64,000 nt of DNA from Phaeobacter gallaeciensis (GCF_001678945.1 NZ_CP015124.1:496001-560000), one strand, 5' to 3'; shown: positions 1-9,186, numbered from the stretch's first letter. Numbers and translations: made by a program. The notes: generated by a model from the letters alone, not told the origin.

Positions 1-1
1 C

Positions 2-940
2 AAGCTGCTCAGCATGAACGTCGTCCCGGCCATCATCCTGTCGGTGATCATAGCGGGGCTGTTCGCGCTGCTGATCGGATTTGTGTCCCTGCGCCGCTCG
101 GGCATCTACTTCTCGATCCTGACGCTGGCCTTTGCGCAGATGTCGTTCAACCTGGCCTATTCGGTGCTGACGCCGATCACCAACGGTGAAACCGGCCTGC
201 AGCTGACGCTGGAAGACCCCCGCGTTCTGGGTGTCTCTGCCACCGCAGACGGCTCAATCCCCGTGACAAACTTCTTCGGGATGGAGATGCGCTCGACCTT
301 TGAAATGGCGGTGGGTCCCTGGGCCTTCCAGTTCAACGCGGGCTACTACCTGTGCGCGCTCGTTATGCTGGCCTCCTTCTATCTGGCGATCCGCATCTTC
401 CGCTCGCCCTTTGGCATGATGCTGCGGGCGGTGAAATCGAACCAGCAACGGATGAACTACACTGGCCTCAACACCCGCCCCTACACCCTGGCTGCCTTTG
501 TGATCTCGGGCATGTACGCCGGCCTTGCTGGTGGCCTGATGGCTTCGATGGACCCGCTGGCAGGCGCCGAGCGCATGCAGTGGACCGCCTCGGGTGAGGT
601 GGTTCTGATGACCATCCTCGGCGGTGCCGGCACGCTGATCGGTCCGGTTCTGGGCGCGGGCTTCATCAAATACTTCGAAAACATCTTTTCGAAGATCAAC
701 GACAACGTTCTGCACAGCTGGTTCAGCTTTATGCCCGACGGGATCGAAGACTTCATGGTCTTCATCGTCCACCCCTTCATCGGCAAAGGCTGGCACCTGA
801 CGCTGGGCATCCTGTTCATGCTGGTGGTGATCTTCCTGCCCGGTGGCCTCGTCGAAGGCGGGCAGCGCATTGCAGGCTGGTTCAAAGGGCGCAAGTCCAA
901 GGACAGCTCGGCCAGCAAAAAAACCGAACCTGCGGAATAA
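2..940 (+). CDS. Branched-chain amino acid type ABC transporter permease (LivM-like), 5' partial
   Basis: Inner-membrane permease of a LIV-type (HAAT) ABC importer. The reading frame is open to the left edge, so the true start is probably outside the window; an in-frame ATG at 14 is the first visible one. The protein is almost entirely hydrophobic helices. It contains the family signature around [16 protein letters not shown] and [13 protein letters not shown], and ends in a basic, lysine-rich cytoplasmic tail. It is followed after 13 bp by an ATPase of the LivG type and then one of the LivF type, which fixes the system class. The periplasmic binding protein and the LivH permease should lie to the left. 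The substrate (amino acid, amide, urea or other carboxylate) cannot be read from the permease. Confidence 0.9.
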   Translation, partial: KLLSMNVVPAIILSVIIAGLFALLIGFVSLRRSGIYFSILTLAFAQMSFNLAYSVLTPITNGETGLQLTLEDPRVLGVSATADGSIPVTNFFGMEMRSTFEMAVGPWAFQFNAGYYLCALVMLASFYLAIRIFRSPFGMMLRAVKSNQQRMNYTGLNTRPYTLAAFVISGMYAGLAGGLMASMDPLAGAERMQWTASGEVVLMTILGGAGTLIGPVLGAGFIKYFENIFSKINDNVLHSWFSFMPDGIEDFMVFIVHPFIGKGWHLTLGILFMLVVIFLPGGLVEGGQRIAGWFKGRKSKDSSASKKTEPAE

Positions 941-953
941 GGAGACAGGATCA

Positions 954-1709
954 ATGGGTATCCTCGAAGTCAAAAACGTGGGCAAACGGTTCGGCGGCCT
1001 TCAGGCGCTGTCGGATGTGAACCTCAGCGTCAAGGAAAACTCCGTTCACGCCATCATCGGCCCGAACGGGGCGGGCAAATCCACCCTACTGAACTGTCTG
1101 GTGGGCAAGCTGATCCCAGACACCGGATCGGTCATGTTCGACGGTCAGTCGGTGCTGGGCCGGGCGCCTTATGAGATCAACCAGATGGGCATTTCCCGCG
1201 TATTCCAGACGCCCGAGATCTTTGGCGATCTCACCGTATTGGAAAACATGCTGATCCCCTGCTTTGCCAAACGGGACGGGGCGTTCGAGTTGAACGCCAT
1301 CGCCTCGGTCGCCAAGCAGAAGGATGTGCTGGAAAAGGCCGAGCAGATGCTGGTGGAAATGAACATGGCGGACAAGCGGCACATGCATGCCGCCGCCATG
1401 TCGCGCGGCGACAAACGGCGTCTTGAGATCGGCATGTGCCTGTCTCAGGAACCCCGCCTCTTGCTGCTGGATGAACCCACCGCCGGCATGGCACGGGCCG
1501 ACACCAACAACACCATCGATCTCTTGAAACAGATCTCGGACGAGCGCGACATCACCATCGCAATCATCGAACACGACATGCATGTGGTGTTCAGCCTAGC
1601 CAACCGGATCACGGTTCTGGCGCAGGGCACGCCGCTGGTCGAAGACGATCCGCAGAACATCCGTGGCAACCCCAAGGTGCGCGAAGCGTACTTGGGCGAA
1701 AGCGCATAA
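954..1709 (+). CDS. ABC transporter ATP-binding protein, LivG-like
   Basis: Cytoplasmic ATPase of the LIV-type importer. The start at 954 follows AAGGAGACAGG at a good distance; an upstream in-frame ATG at 843 lies inside the permease gene and is rejected. Walker A reads GPNGAGKST near residue 38 of 251, and Walker B is LLLLDEPTAGM. The Q-loop, the H-loop (IIEHDMHVV) and the LivG-type NQMGISRVFQTPEIF segment are present. The signature region reads SRGDKRRLEIG instead of the usual LSGG, a common variation in this subfamily. It is translationally close to the genes on both sides (13 and 12 bp gaps), consistent with one operon. Confidence 0.93.
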   Translation: MGILEVKNVGKRFGGLQALSDVNLSVKENSVHAIIGPNGAGKSTLLNCLVGKLIPDTGSVMFDGQSVLGRAPYEINQMGISRVFQTPEIFGDLTVLENMLIPCFAKRDGAFELNAIASVAKQKDVLEKAEQMLVEMNMADKRHMHAAAMSRGDKRRLEIGMCLSQEPRLLLLDEPTAGMARADTNNTIDLLKQISDERDITIAIIEHDMHVVFSLANRITVLAQGTPLVEDDPQNIRGNPKVREAYLGESA

Positions 1710-1721
1710 GGAGAAACAGAG

Positions 1722-2477
1722 ATGAACGTCAAACCGGATTTCTCCAAGAACGCCAATCAGGCGACAACGGCTCCGGCCTTCCTGTCAGTCTGGGACATGC
1801 ACGCCTATTACGGCGAAAGCTACATCGTGCAGGGTATCAACTTTAACGTCCACGAAGGCGAGATCCTTGCCCTGCTGGGCCGCAACGGCGCGGGCAAGAC
1901 ATCCACCCTGCGGTCTATCGCCCGCACCGGCAGCCCGATGGTCACCCAGGGCGAGATCTGGCTGGACCACCAGCCGCTGCACAAGATGGAAAGCCATGAA
2001 GCGGCCGCCGCCGGTCTGGGTCTGGTGCCCGAGGACCGGCGCATCATCCCCGGCCTGACGGTCGAGGAAAACCTGCAACTGGCACAGATCGCCCCGCCCA
2101 TCGGCTGGTCCATCGAGCGCCTTTACGATCTGTTCCCGCGCCTTGGTGAACGGCGCAAGCAGGAAGGCGTGACCCTTTCGGGGGGTGAGCAGCAGATGCT
2201 CGCCATTGCCCGCGCGCTGGCCCGGGACATCAAGGTGCTGCTGCTGGATGAACCCTATGAAGGCCTCGCGCCGGTCATCGTGGACGAGATCGAAAAGACT
2301 CTCATCCACATCAAGGAACAGGGCATGACCACGATTCTGGTGGAACAGAACGCGGTGCGCGCGCTGGAACTTGCCGACCGGGCGGTCATTCTGGACACCG
2401 GCGGGATCGTCTTTGACGGCACCGCCTCCGAGGTTCTGGAAAACGCCGAGCTGCGCGCCGAATATCTGGCGATCTGA
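1722..2477 (+). CDS. ABC transporter ATP-binding protein, LivF-like
   Basis: Second ATPase of the same importer, expected to pair with the upstream LivG-like subunit. It starts at 1722 after GGAGAAACAGAG. Walker A is GRNGAGKTS, the signature is TLSGGEQQMLAIARAL, Walker B is VLLLDEPYEGLAP and the H-loop is ILVEQNAVRAL, all standard for LivF. At 251 aa it is somewhat longer than the usual 235-240 because of a roughly 20-residue N-terminal extension. It is the last gene of the unit: a strong factor-independent terminator follows about 50 bp after the stop. Confidence 0.93.
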   Translation: MNVKPDFSKNANQATTAPAFLSVWDMHAYYGESYIVQGINFNVHEGEILALLGRNGAGKTSTLRSIARTGSPMVTQGEIWLDHQPLHKMESHEAAAAGLGLVPEDRRIIPGLTVEENLQLAQIAPPIGWSIERLYDLFPRLGERRKQEGVTLSGGEQQMLAIARALARDIKVLLLDEPYEGLAPVIVDEIEKTLIHIKEQGMTTILVEQNAVRALELADRAVILDTGGIVFDGTASEVLENAELRAEYLAI

Positions 2478-2525
2478 TCTCAATTCTCCCCGTCGCACTG
2501 GTGTTGTGACTGGTGCGGTTACCTC

Positions 2526-2557
2526 AAGACCGGTTCCCTTCGGAGCCGGTCTTTTTT
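2526..2557 (+). terminator. Rho-independent terminator after the ABC operon
   Basis: A stem with arms AAGACCGGTTCC and GGAGCCGGTCTT closes a 4-nt loop and runs into a T6 tract. This is a textbook terminator for the LIV-type operon. Confidence 0.9.
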
Positions 2558-2736
2558 GCGTCGGAGCAGGGAAATAGCGCAAAAACCTGCATAAACCAGG
2601 GTTATACGCGCCCGGTTTAGCCTCCGCATCCATCCCACGATCTATTCCAGATCCGCCCTGCCCGCTCCGATATGTCCACCACGGCCCGCATGGCGTGCCG
2701 CAGTCACATCAGACTGTCACATCAAGGAGACTTATC

Positions 2737-2997
2737 ATGTTCAAACCTTCTGCCCGCATCCTGGCCCTCGCCCTTGTCCTGCCTCTGTCGCTGCCCGTCG
2801 CGGCGCTGGCCTCGGATGGCAAGCCCAGCGCCGAAGTCGAAGCGCAGATCCGCGCCACACTGACCGAACAGGGCTATGAGGTGCGCAAGATCGAATCCGA
2901 AGACGGCATGTACGAGGCCTACGCCCTGAAAGACGGCAAAAAGCTGGAGATCTATCTGAACGACAAGATGGAAATCATCCGCGTCAAGGAAGACTGA
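2737..2997 (+). CDS. Secreted PepSY domain protein
   Basis: Small exported protein of 86 aa. The start at 2737 follows AAGGAGACTTATC; an in-frame ATG at 2695 lacks a ribosome-binding site. Residues 1 to about 28 form a clear Sec signal peptide (basic start, hydrophobic core, ALA-SDG cleavage region). The remainder is a single PepSY module: an N-terminal helix (AEVEAQIRATLTEQGYEV) and then strands ending in KLEIYLNDKMEIIRVKED. PepSY modules often bind or inhibit partners, or sit beside cytochrome b-type membrane proteins. The next gene is a cytochrome b561, so a shared periplasmic redox or sensing role is plausible but unproven. Confidence 0.85.
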   Translation: MFKPSARILALALVLPLSLPVAALASDGKPSAEVEAQIRATLTEQGYEVRKIESEDGMYEAYALKDGKKLEIYLNDKMEIIRVKED

Positions 2998-3005
2998 TAC
3001 CAGCC

Positions 3006-3040
3006 CGGGCGGAGCCGGGATGCACGTACCGCTCCGCCCG
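3006..3040 (+). other. Intercistronic hairpin
   Basis: A perfect 10-bp inverted repeat (CGGGCGGAGC and GCTCCGCCCG) with a 15-nt loop lies between the PepSY gene and cytochrome b561. No T tract follows, so it is more likely an mRNA-stabilising or attenuating hairpin than a full terminator. Confidence 0.5.
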
Positions 3041-3075
3041 ACCAAATGCCGCATCCATTCGATTGGGAGACCCTC

Positions 3076-3618
3076 ATGCAACGTCACTATGTCTGGGATC
3101 CGCTGATCCGTCTGTTTCACTGGTCACTTGTCATTCTGTTCGCCGCAAATGCGCTGCTGACCGATCCGGACGAACGGATTCACGAGGTATTGGGGTACGT
3201 GATCGTTGGCCTGATCGGGGTGCGCATACTCTGGGGGGTGATTGGCAGCCGTTATGCCCGGTTTTCCAGTTTCCCTCCCAGTTTCTCGGGCGCTGTCGGG
3301 CAGCTGACGGATATTGCCACTGGGCGGGTGCGTCCGCACCGGGGCCATACGCCGCTTGGCGCCCTGATGATCTACAACCTGCTGCTGACGATCCTTGGCA
3401 TCGGTCTCACCGGCTATCTGATGACCACCGACATGTTCTGGGGCATCGAATGGCCCGAAGAGCTGCACGAAGCACTGGTCACCTGGGCCGAAATCTCGGT
3501 CGTGCTGCATATCGCTGCGGTGATCTATGAAAGCCGCCGCACAAGGGTCAATCTGGCGCGTTCCATGGTCTCGGGGTACAAGGACCTACCGACGAGTCCC
3601 CCGGAGACCCAACAGTGA
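3076..3618 (+). CDS. Cytochrome b561 family membrane protein
   Basis: Di-heme b-type membrane cytochrome of the hydrogenase-cytochrome-b/YceI-linked family, 180 aa. The start at 3076 follows TTGGGAGACCCTC; the in-frame ATG at 3046 has no ribosome-binding site. Four transmembrane helices are visible. Candidate axial haem ligands are His15 (LIRLFHWSLVI), the histidines of RPHRGHTPLGALM before the third helix, and the histidine of VVLHIAAVIYES in the last helix. Such proteins move electrons between the quinone pool and a periplasmic c-type cytochrome or other acceptor. The stop overlaps the start of the next gene, so the cytochrome and the regulator are probably co-translated. Confidence 0.88.
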   Translation: MQRHYVWDPLIRLFHWSLVILFAANALLTDPDERIHEVLGYVIVGLIGVRILWGVIGSRYARFSSFPPSFSGAVGQLTDIATGRVRPHRGHTPLGALMIYNLLLTILGIGLTGYLMTTDMFWGIEWPEELHEALVTWAEISVVLHIAAVIYESRRTRVNLARSMVSGYKDLPTSPPETQQ

Positions 3619-4151
3619 CCAACAGCAGATTTGACCCGGCCCAACCCTCCGTTCTGATCGCCCTGATCGTCGTGCAGTCCATCTGCGCGGCGATCTTTCT
3701 GGGTGATATCATTGCCGATCTTCTGATGCCCGGCGCGATGAATACTGAAGGGCGGCACGCGGCGATCGAAGCGATTGCCACCTTCGGCCTGATCGCCGCC
3801 ATCGTGGTCGAAGTCCGTATCCTGATGTGGCTCTTGCGGCGCAAGGCGCATCTGGAGCAAAGCCTGAAGAGCGCGCAGGGCGCCATTCAGGAAGTCATCG
3901 ATACCGAATTTTCCGCCTGGAACCTGACCCCGGCAGAGCGGGATGTGGCGACCTTTCTAGTCAAGGGGCTGAGCACTGGCGAAATCGCCCAGATGCGCGG
4001 CAGCGCCGAAGGCACCGTCAAGGCGCAACTCAATGCCATCTACCGCAAATCCGGCAGCGGCAACCGCGCCGAGTTGATGAGCCTCCTGATCGACACGCTG
4101 ATGGGTCACGGCAAGGACACCGCCCCGGAACCGCTGGCCAAATCGGGCTGA
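3615..4151 (+). CDS. Membrane-anchored LuxR-type helix-turn-helix regulator
   Basis: It starts at a GTG (3615) that overlaps the TGA of the cytochrome gene. Residues 12-37 and 53-73 form two hydrophobic helices (VLIALIVVQSICAAIFLGDI and AIATFGLIAAIVVEVRILMWLL). A charged linker follows, and then a GerE/LuxR DNA-binding domain at about residues 100-165 (LTPAERDVATFLVKGLSTGEIA...EGTVKAQLNAIYRKSG). There is no receiver domain and no autoinducer domain. The tandem membrane segments imply that the DNA-binding domain is held at the cytoplasmic membrane. Translational coupling to cytochrome b561 suggests it senses redox state or that partner. The target genes are unknown. Confidence 0.85.
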   Translation: MTNSRFDPAQPSVLIALIVVQSICAAIFLGDIIADLLMPGAMNTEGRHAAIEAIATFGLIAAIVVEVRILMWLLRRKAHLEQSLKSAQGAIQEVIDTEFSAWNLTPAERDVATFLVKGLSTGEIAQMRGSAEGTVKAQLNAIYRKSGSGNRAELMSLLIDTLMGHGKDTAPEPLAKSG

Positions 4152-4182
4152 CCAGCGCATCAGGGACAGTGAATTTTGGCGC

Positions 4183-4986
4183 CTACTGCGCGGTCCAGCC
4201 GCCATCAACCGGAATGGCGGTGCCGGTGACGTTATGCGCCACCGGAGCACAGAGCCACAGCGCCAGCGCACCGATTTCCGATGGATCCGACAGCCGTTTG
4301 CTAGGCTGTTTTTCGGACAGAAGATCGGCTATCCCCGCCTCTCTGTCGCCGCCCATCTGCGCCGCCCGCGCAGCCACCTGCGGTTCGATGATCGCGGTTT
4401 CGGTCCAGCCCGGACAGATGCAATTCACCGTCACGCCGCCGGTGTCCCGGCTGCCCTGATCGGCATACTCCAGCGCCGCCACCCGGCTAAGACCAACGAG
4501 ACCGAATTTCGCGGCCACATAGGGCGCCTTGTCCTTGCTGGCGACCAACCCGTGGACGGAGGCGATATTGATCACCCGGCCAAATCCGCGCGCCGCCATG
4601 ACCGGCAGCGCCGCCTGCATGATGTGAAAGGCCGCCGACAGGTTGACCGCTAGGATCGCATCCCAGGTCTCGCGCGGCATTTCGGCCAAAGGCGCAGTTT
4701 TCTGGATCCCGGCATTGTTCACCACGATATCTGCGCCGCCCCAGTCCGCAACGGCGCTCATCAGCGCGTCGATCTCCTCAGGCTGGCTCAGGTCCCCGGC
4801 AAAGAATCGCGCCTCGGGTGCCCCGGCCTCCTGCAGGGCCTCCGTCGCTGCCTGCGCGGTTGCTTCATCGGCGATGCCATGAACAGCGATACGGGCGCCC
4901 GCGCCCGCCAGTTCCTTTGCAATGGCAAGGCCGATCCCCTGAACCGATCCCGTCACCAGCGCCGTCTTTCCACTCAGATCCGTCAT
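4183..4986 (-). CDS. Short-chain dehydrogenase, 3-hydroxybutyrate dehydrogenase-like
   Basis: Cytosolic NAD(P)-dependent SDR of 267 aa. The start at 4986 overlaps the stop of the upstream acyl-CoA synthetase gene. The Rossmann motif TGSVQGIG is near residue 12, NNAG near residue 90, and the catalytic Ser-Tyr-Lys set is visible as NIASVHG and YVAAKFG. The segment FGLVGLSRVAALEYA and the CPGWTET motif resemble D-3-hydroxybutyrate dehydrogenase (BdhA), which interconverts 3-hydroxybutyrate and acetoacetate. Coupling to an acyl-CoA synthetase fits use of a short hydroxyacid or a ketone body. Other SDR substrates cannot be excluded. Confidence 0.85.
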   Translation of the reverse strand: MTDLSGKTALVTGSVQGIGLAIAKELAGAGARIAVHGIADEATAQAATEALQEAGAPEARFFAGDLSQPEEIDALMSAVADWGGADIVVNNAGIQKTAPLAEMPRETWDAILAVNLSAAFHIMQAALPVMAARGFGRVINIASVHGLVASKDKAPYVAAKFGLVGLSRVAALEYADQGSRDTGGVTVNCICPGWTETAIIEPQVAARAAQMGGDREAGIADLLSEKQPSKRLSDPSEIGALALWLCAPVAHNVTGTAIPVDGGWTAQ

Positions 4987-6491
4987 GCGTTTTCCTCCAG
5001 CATTTTGCGCAGCTCGGTCTTCAGGACCTTGCCGTAATTGTTCTTGGGAAGCTCCGCCGTGCGGATATAGGATTTGGGCCGCTTGAAGCGGGCGATCTGA
5101 TCGTTGCAAAGCGCATCCAGCTCTGCCTCGGGTGCCGTCCCCACGATAAAGGCGACCACCTCTTCGCCCCAGTCGGCGTGCCTGCGCCCCACGACCGAGA
5201 CCTCCTGCACATCCGGGTGCATCAGCAGCACTTCTTCGACCTCGCGCGGATAGACGTTCGAGCCGCCCGTGATGATCATATCCTTGGAGCGGTCCTGCAG
5301 CGTCAGATAGCCCGCCGCATCCATGACCCCCATGTCCCCGGTCATCAGCCAGCCGTCTTTCAACGTTTCTGCGGTGGCGGTCTCATTGTTCCAGTAGCCG
5401 GGCATCACCGCATCGCCGCGCACCATGATCTCTCCAACCTCTCCTGGCGGCAGCGGTGTGCCATCCGGCGATCCGATCTGCACCTCGACCGGGCTTTGGG
5501 CGCGGCCCACACCAGCCAGCCGGGCGCGCCATTCGGGATGGCTGCGGTCGATCACGTCATGACGGCTGAGCGCGGTGATCCCCATCGGGCATTCGCCCTG
5601 TCCGTAGATCTGTACAAAGACCGGACCGAAATGATCGACCGCCTCGATGATGTCCGCCAGATACATCGGGCCGCCCGCGTAGACGACCGTGCGCAGGCCG
5701 CGTCCGCTGCGCCCGGCCGCCTTGGCCTGCGCGGTCATGCGCGTCACCATGGTAGGCGCGGCGAACATCTGCACGCGGCCAAAATGCTCGGCCAGTTCGA
5801 AAATCTCATGCGGTTCAAATCCCCCCGACGGCGGGCAAACGTGCGCGGCGCCGACCAGCACGTGCAGCATGGCATAAAGGCCTGCGCCGTGGCTCATCGG
5901 GGCGGCATAGAGGATTTGATCCTCAGCGCTGGCCGCATCCACATCGTTGAGATAGGCCAGCGAAACCGTGATTAGCATCCGGTGGGTGATCATCACCCCC
6001 TTTGGCCTGCCTGTGGTCCCCGACGTGTAGAACAGCCATGCCAGATCCTGCGGTGCCCGGCGGACCGGCGCAGTCACAGGATCCGCAGCCAGCACAGCGG
6101 CCCCGTCTGCGCCGGAGAAGTCGATGATATCCAGCGTCACCCCGGCCTCGCGCAGGGCCGTATCCAGACCAGCCGAGGCAAAGACCAGCCGGGTGCCGGA
6201 ATTTTCCAGGATATAGGCCGCCTCGCGCCCGTGGAGTTTTGCATTGACCGGCACCGCCGCGGCCCCAGCATACCAGATCCCGAAAAGGGCGATCAGGTAG
6301 TCCGGGCAATTCTTCATGAAGATCGCAACGCGGTCCCCTGGCTCTACCCCTTGCGAGACCAGCCAGCCCGCAACCTGCGCGGCCTTTTGGTGAAAGCTGC
6401 CGTAATCCGCCACCTGATCGCGGCCCAGAAACAAGGCAGGACGGTCCCCGCCCGCCGCAGCCTGACGGGCCAGCCACATTCCGATATTCAT
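4983..6491 (-). CDS. AMP-forming acyl-CoA synthetase
   Basis: Member of the ANL adenylate-forming family, 502 aa, activating a carboxylic acid to its CoA thioester with ATP. The start at 6491 follows AGGGAGGATTAGC. The P-loop-like A3 motif is FYTSGTTGRPKGVM (around residue 155), A5 is YGQGECPMG and A7 is WLMTGDMG. The A8 hinge is DRSKDMIITGGSNVYPREVE, and the A10 lysine lies in KNNYGKVLKTEL near the C-terminus. It overlaps the downstream SDR gene by 4 bp. A PAS-LuxR regulator is transcribed divergently 99 bp away and may control both. The substrate chain is not predictable by eye; a short- or medium-chain, hydroxylated or aromatic acid is likely. Confidence 0.9.
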   Translation of the reverse strand: MNIGMWLARQAAAGGDRPALFLGRDQVADYGSFHQKAAQVAGWLVSQGVEPGDRVAIFMKNCPDYLIALFGIWYAGAAAVPVNAKLHGREAAYILENSGTRLVFASAGLDTALREAGVTLDIIDFSGADGAAVLAADPVTAPVRRAPQDLAWLFYTSGTTGRPKGVMITHRMLITVSLAYLNDVDAASAEDQILYAAPMSHGAGLYAMLHVLVGAAHVCPPSGGFEPHEIFELAEHFGRVQMFAAPTMVTRMTAQAKAAGRSGRGLRTVVYAGGPMYLADIIEAVDHFGPVFVQIYGQGECPMGITALSRHDVIDRSHPEWRARLAGVGRAQSPVEVQIGSPDGTPLPPGEVGEIMVRGDAVMPGYWNNETATAETLKDGWLMTGDMGVMDAAGYLTLQDRSKDMIITGGSNVYPREVEEVLLMHPDVQEVSVVGRRHADWGEEVVAFIVGTAPEAELDALCNDQIARFKRPKSYIRTAELPKNNYGKVLKTELRKMLEENA

Positions 6492-6590
6492 GCTAATCCT
6501 CCCTTAGCGCGCCCTGTTGAGCGGCAGAAATACATTTCCATGCGGCCCCGGCCTCTTCAATTCCGCAAAAATACCCGGTTAATAGAGGTC

Positions 6591-7127
6591 ATGACAGATA
6601 TCGCCTTTAGCCATGCGCCCGTCGGCCTTGCCGTGCTGGAACGCCGTGTGATCAAACGCTGCAATCTCCAGTTCGCCGCGACCTTTGGCGGGGAGCCAGC
6701 CGACTATGACGAAATGCTGATCGCGGATCTTTACCCCACCCAGGAAGAGTTCCGTCGTATTGGTGCGCTTTTGCAGGAAGAAGAGCACCGCACCGGCAGC
6801 TATAGCGACGAACGCATCATGCGGCGCAGATCAGGAGAACTCTTCTGGTGCCGGGTGCGTGGGCGATCCGTGTCCCCAGAAGCGCCGTTTCAGACCGGTG
6901 TCTGGTCCTTTGCCGATATCTCGGACGACCGCCCCGTGGTCAGCCTGACCCCGCGGGAACGCGAAGTCGCCATTCTGACCTGCAAGGGCCTGTCGGCCAA
7001 GGAAATCGGCGCCAAGCTGAACCTCTCCTACCGCACCATAGAAACCCACCGGGCGCACCTTCTGGAAAAGTTCGGCGCCCGCAAACTGCCCGAACTGGTG
7101 GCCAAGCTGACCGGGATGCCATTATGA
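6591..7127 (+). CDS. PAS domain-containing LuxR-type transcriptional regulator
   Basis: 178 aa. The N-terminal part (about 1-110) looks like a single PAS fold: FSHAPVGLAVLE at the start, and the typical closing strands SGELFWCRVRGRSVSP and TGVWSFADISD. The C-terminal part (about 115-175) is a GerE/LuxR helix-turn-helix (LTPREREVAILTCKGLSAKEIGAKLNLSYRTIETHRAHL). There is no receiver aspartate and no LOV cysteine motif, so the ligand or signal is open. The start is chosen at 6591 because it lies at the end of the divergent promoter region; upstream in-frame codons overlap the acyl-CoA synthetase gene or its promoter. It probably controls that divergent synthetase/SDR pair. Confidence 0.83.
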   Translation: MTDIAFSHAPVGLAVLERRVIKRCNLQFAATFGGEPADYDEMLIADLYPTQEEFRRIGALLQEEEHRTGSYSDERIMRRRSGELFWCRVRGRSVSPEAPFQTGVWSFADISDDRPVVSLTPREREVAILTCKGLSAKEIGAKLNLSYRTIETHRAHLLEKFGARKLPELVAKLTGMPL

Positions 7128-7329
7128 GCCTTTAAGAGGCCGTAACAGCTGCCTTTGGCCAATCACAGGCCCCTCTGCAATTGCGAATCCCGCGCGACGC
7201 CCCCATGTTGGCGCTAATAGACCGCGCATGATCGGCAGCGCTTTCCTTGTGGTAAAGCTTGGCCTATAAGCGCTCTAATTTCCAGCCTGCGACATCTTCG
7301 CAGGCCTGTCGGAACCGGCTGAGGACAAA
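7128..7329. other. Intergenic region upstream of accB
   Basis: This 202-bp gap must hold the accBC promoter, but no clear -35/-10 pair could be chosen by eye. The end of the gap carries the ribosome-binding site GAGGACAAA for accB. No RNA gene is seen. Confidence 0.5.
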
Positions 7330-7827
7330 ATGACAGAAAAATCTCACGAAGCTGACGTGGCATTCATCAAGGCGCTGGCGGAACTGCTGCGCGAAAACGA
7401 CCTGACCGAACTGCAGGTCAAACGGGACTACGGTGAAGATGACAGCCTGAACGTGCGGGTTTCACGGCAAATCGCCGCCGCCCCTGCTCCGGTGCAGACG
7501 ATCGCAGCGGCACCGGCCGCTGCCGCCGCACCGGCCCCGGCAGCAGCCGCTGCAGCTCCGGCACCGGAAGCCGCAGAAGATCCCGCCAGCCATCCCGGCG
7601 CGGTGACCTCGCCTATGGTCGGCACCGTCTATCTGCAGCCCGAACCCGGCGCGCCTTCCTTCATCAAGGTCGGTGACAGCGTCAAAGAGGGTGATACTCT
7701 GCTGATCGTCGAAGCGATGAAGACGATGAACCACATCCCCGCGCCGAAATCCGGCACGGTGAAGCGCATTCTGGTCGAAGACGGCGCCGCCGTGGAGTTC
7801 GGATCCCCCCTGGTCATCGTCGAGTAA
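7330..7827 (+). CDS. accB: Biotin carboxyl carrier protein of acetyl-CoA carboxylase
   Basis: 165 aa. It carries the biotin arm that shuttles CO2 between AccC and the carboxyltransferase in the first step of fatty acid synthesis. The N-terminal 45 residues form the AccB-specific helical region. Residues about 48-85 are an Ala/Pro linker typical of mobile lipoyl/biotinyl proteins. The C-terminal biotinyl domain contains VEAMKTMN with the biotinylated lysine at 131; the fold is closed by [14 protein letters not shown]. The length and the direct linkage to accC (9 bp gap) are standard. Confidence 0.97.
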   Translation: MTEKSHEADVAFIKALAELLRENDLTELQVKRDYGEDDSLNVRVSRQIAAAPAPVQTIAAAPAAAAAPAPAAAAAAPAPEAAEDPASHPGAVTSPMVGTVYLQPEPGAPSFIKVGDSVKEGDTLLIVEAMKTMNHIPAPKSGTVKRILVEDGAAVEFGSPLVIVE

Positions 7828-7836
7828 GGATCCAGC

Positions 7837-9186
7837 ATGTTTGACAAGATCCTGATTGCCAACCGCGGCGAGATCGCCCTGCGCGTGATCCGGGCCTGCC
7901 GAGAGATGGGCATCCAGTCCGTCGCCGTGCATTCCACCGCCGATGCCGATGCGATGCACGTGCGCATGGCGGATGAGTCGGTTTGCATCGGCCCGCCCGC
8001 CGGCAACCAAAGCTATCTGTCGATCCCGGCGATCATCTCGGCCTGTGAAATCACCGGCGCCCAGGCGATTCACCCCGGGTATGGCTTCCTGTCGGAAAAC
8101 GCCAATTTCGTGCAGATCGTCGAGGATCACGGGCTGACCTTCATTGGCCCCTCGGCGGCGCATATCCGCATCATGGGCGACAAGATCACCGCCAAGGAAA
8201 CCGCCAAGGAACTGGGCATCCCCGTGGTGCCGGGCTCTGAGGGCGGCGTGCCGGATCTGGCCACGGCCAAAGCCGCTGCGGCCGACATGGGCTATCCCGT
8301 GATCATCAAGGCCACCGCTGGTGGCGGTGGACGCGGCATGAAGGTGGCCAAGGACGAAGCCGAGCTGGAAATGGCCTTTTCCACCGCCCGCTCCGAAGCC
8401 AAGGCAGCCTTTGGCAATGACGAAGTCTATATGGAGAAATACCTCCAGAAGCCGCGTCATATCGAGGTTCAGGTCTTTGGCGACGGCAAGGGCACCGGTC
8501 TGCATCTTGCCGAGCGTGACTGCTCGCTGCAGCGACGCCACCAGAAGGTTTTCGAAGAGGCCCCCGGCCCCTCGATCAGCCCGGAAGAACGCGCCCGTAT
8601 TGGCAAGATCTGCGCCGATGCCATCGGCAAGATGGGCTATTCCGGCGCTGGTACGGTCGAATTCCTTTACGAGGACGGCGAGTTCTATTTCATCGAGATG
8701 AACACCCGCCTGCAGGTGGAACACCCGGTGACCGAAGGTATTTTCGGTGTCGATCTGGTACGCGAACAGATCCGCGTTGCCTCGGGTCAGCCGTTGTCCT
8801 TTGGTCAGGACGATCTGCAGATCAATGGCCATGCCATCGAAGTGCGGATCAACGCTGAGAAACTGCCGAACTTCACCCCCTGTCCCGGCAAGATCACCGC
8901 GTTCCACGCGCCCGGCGGTCTGGGTGTACGGATGGATTCGGCGCTCTATGACGGCTATTCGATCCCGCCCTATTACGACAGCCTGATCGGGAAACTGATC
9001 GTGCACGGCCGCGACCGGCCCGAGGCGCTGGCGCGTCTCAGCCGCGCGCTGGGTGAGTTGATCGTCGATGGCATCGACACCACCGTTCCGCTGTTCCACG
9101 CCCTGCTGCAGGAGCGTGACGTGCTGGCCGGGGATTATGACATCCACTGGCTTGAGCACTGGCTGGAAGAAAACCTGCCCGCCTAA
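7837..9186 (+). CDS. accC: Acetyl-CoA carboxylase biotin carboxylase subunit
   Basis: 449 aa ATP-grasp enzyme that carboxylates biotin on AccB with ATP and bicarbonate. The N-terminal signature [21 protein letters not shown] is present. The glycine-rich ATP lid is [13 protein letters not shown], the metal/ATP motif is [16 protein letters not shown] and the catalytic [12 protein letters not shown] segment is intact. The length equals that of the E. coli enzyme. It forms an operon with accB; the leucyl/phenylalanyl transferase gene follows after 122 bp, a gap with no recognisable feature. Confidence 0.98.
   Translation: MFDKILIANRGEIALRVIRACREMGIQSVAVHSTADADAMHVRMADESVCIGPPAGNQSYLSIPAIISACEITGAQAIHPGYGFLSENANFVQIVEDHGLTFIGPSAAHIRIMGDKITAKETAKELGIPVVPGSEGGVPDLATAKAAAADMGYPVIIKATAGGGGRGMKVAKDEAELEMAFSTARSEAKAAFGNDEVYMEKYLQKPRHIEVQVFGDGKGTGLHLAERDCSLQRRHQKVFEEAPGPSISPEERARIGKICADAIGKMGYSGAGTVEFLYEDGEFYFIEMNTRLQVEHPVTEGIFGVDLVREQIRVASGQPLSFGQDDLQINGHAIEVRINAEKLPNFTPCPGKITAFHAPGGLGVRMDSALYDGYSIPPYYDSLIGKLIVHGRDRPEALARLSRALGELIVDGIDTTVPLFHALLQERDVLAGDYDIHWLEHWLEENLPA

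Noticed and set aside
843-953. Upstream in-frame extension of the LivG-like ATPase.
   Set aside because: It lies inside the permease gene, has no ATPase homology, and a good ribosome-binding site serves the start at 954.
7500-7580. Short repeats in accB.
   Set aside because: These are Ala/Pro linker codons of the biotin carrier, typical of the family, and not a genomic repeat element.
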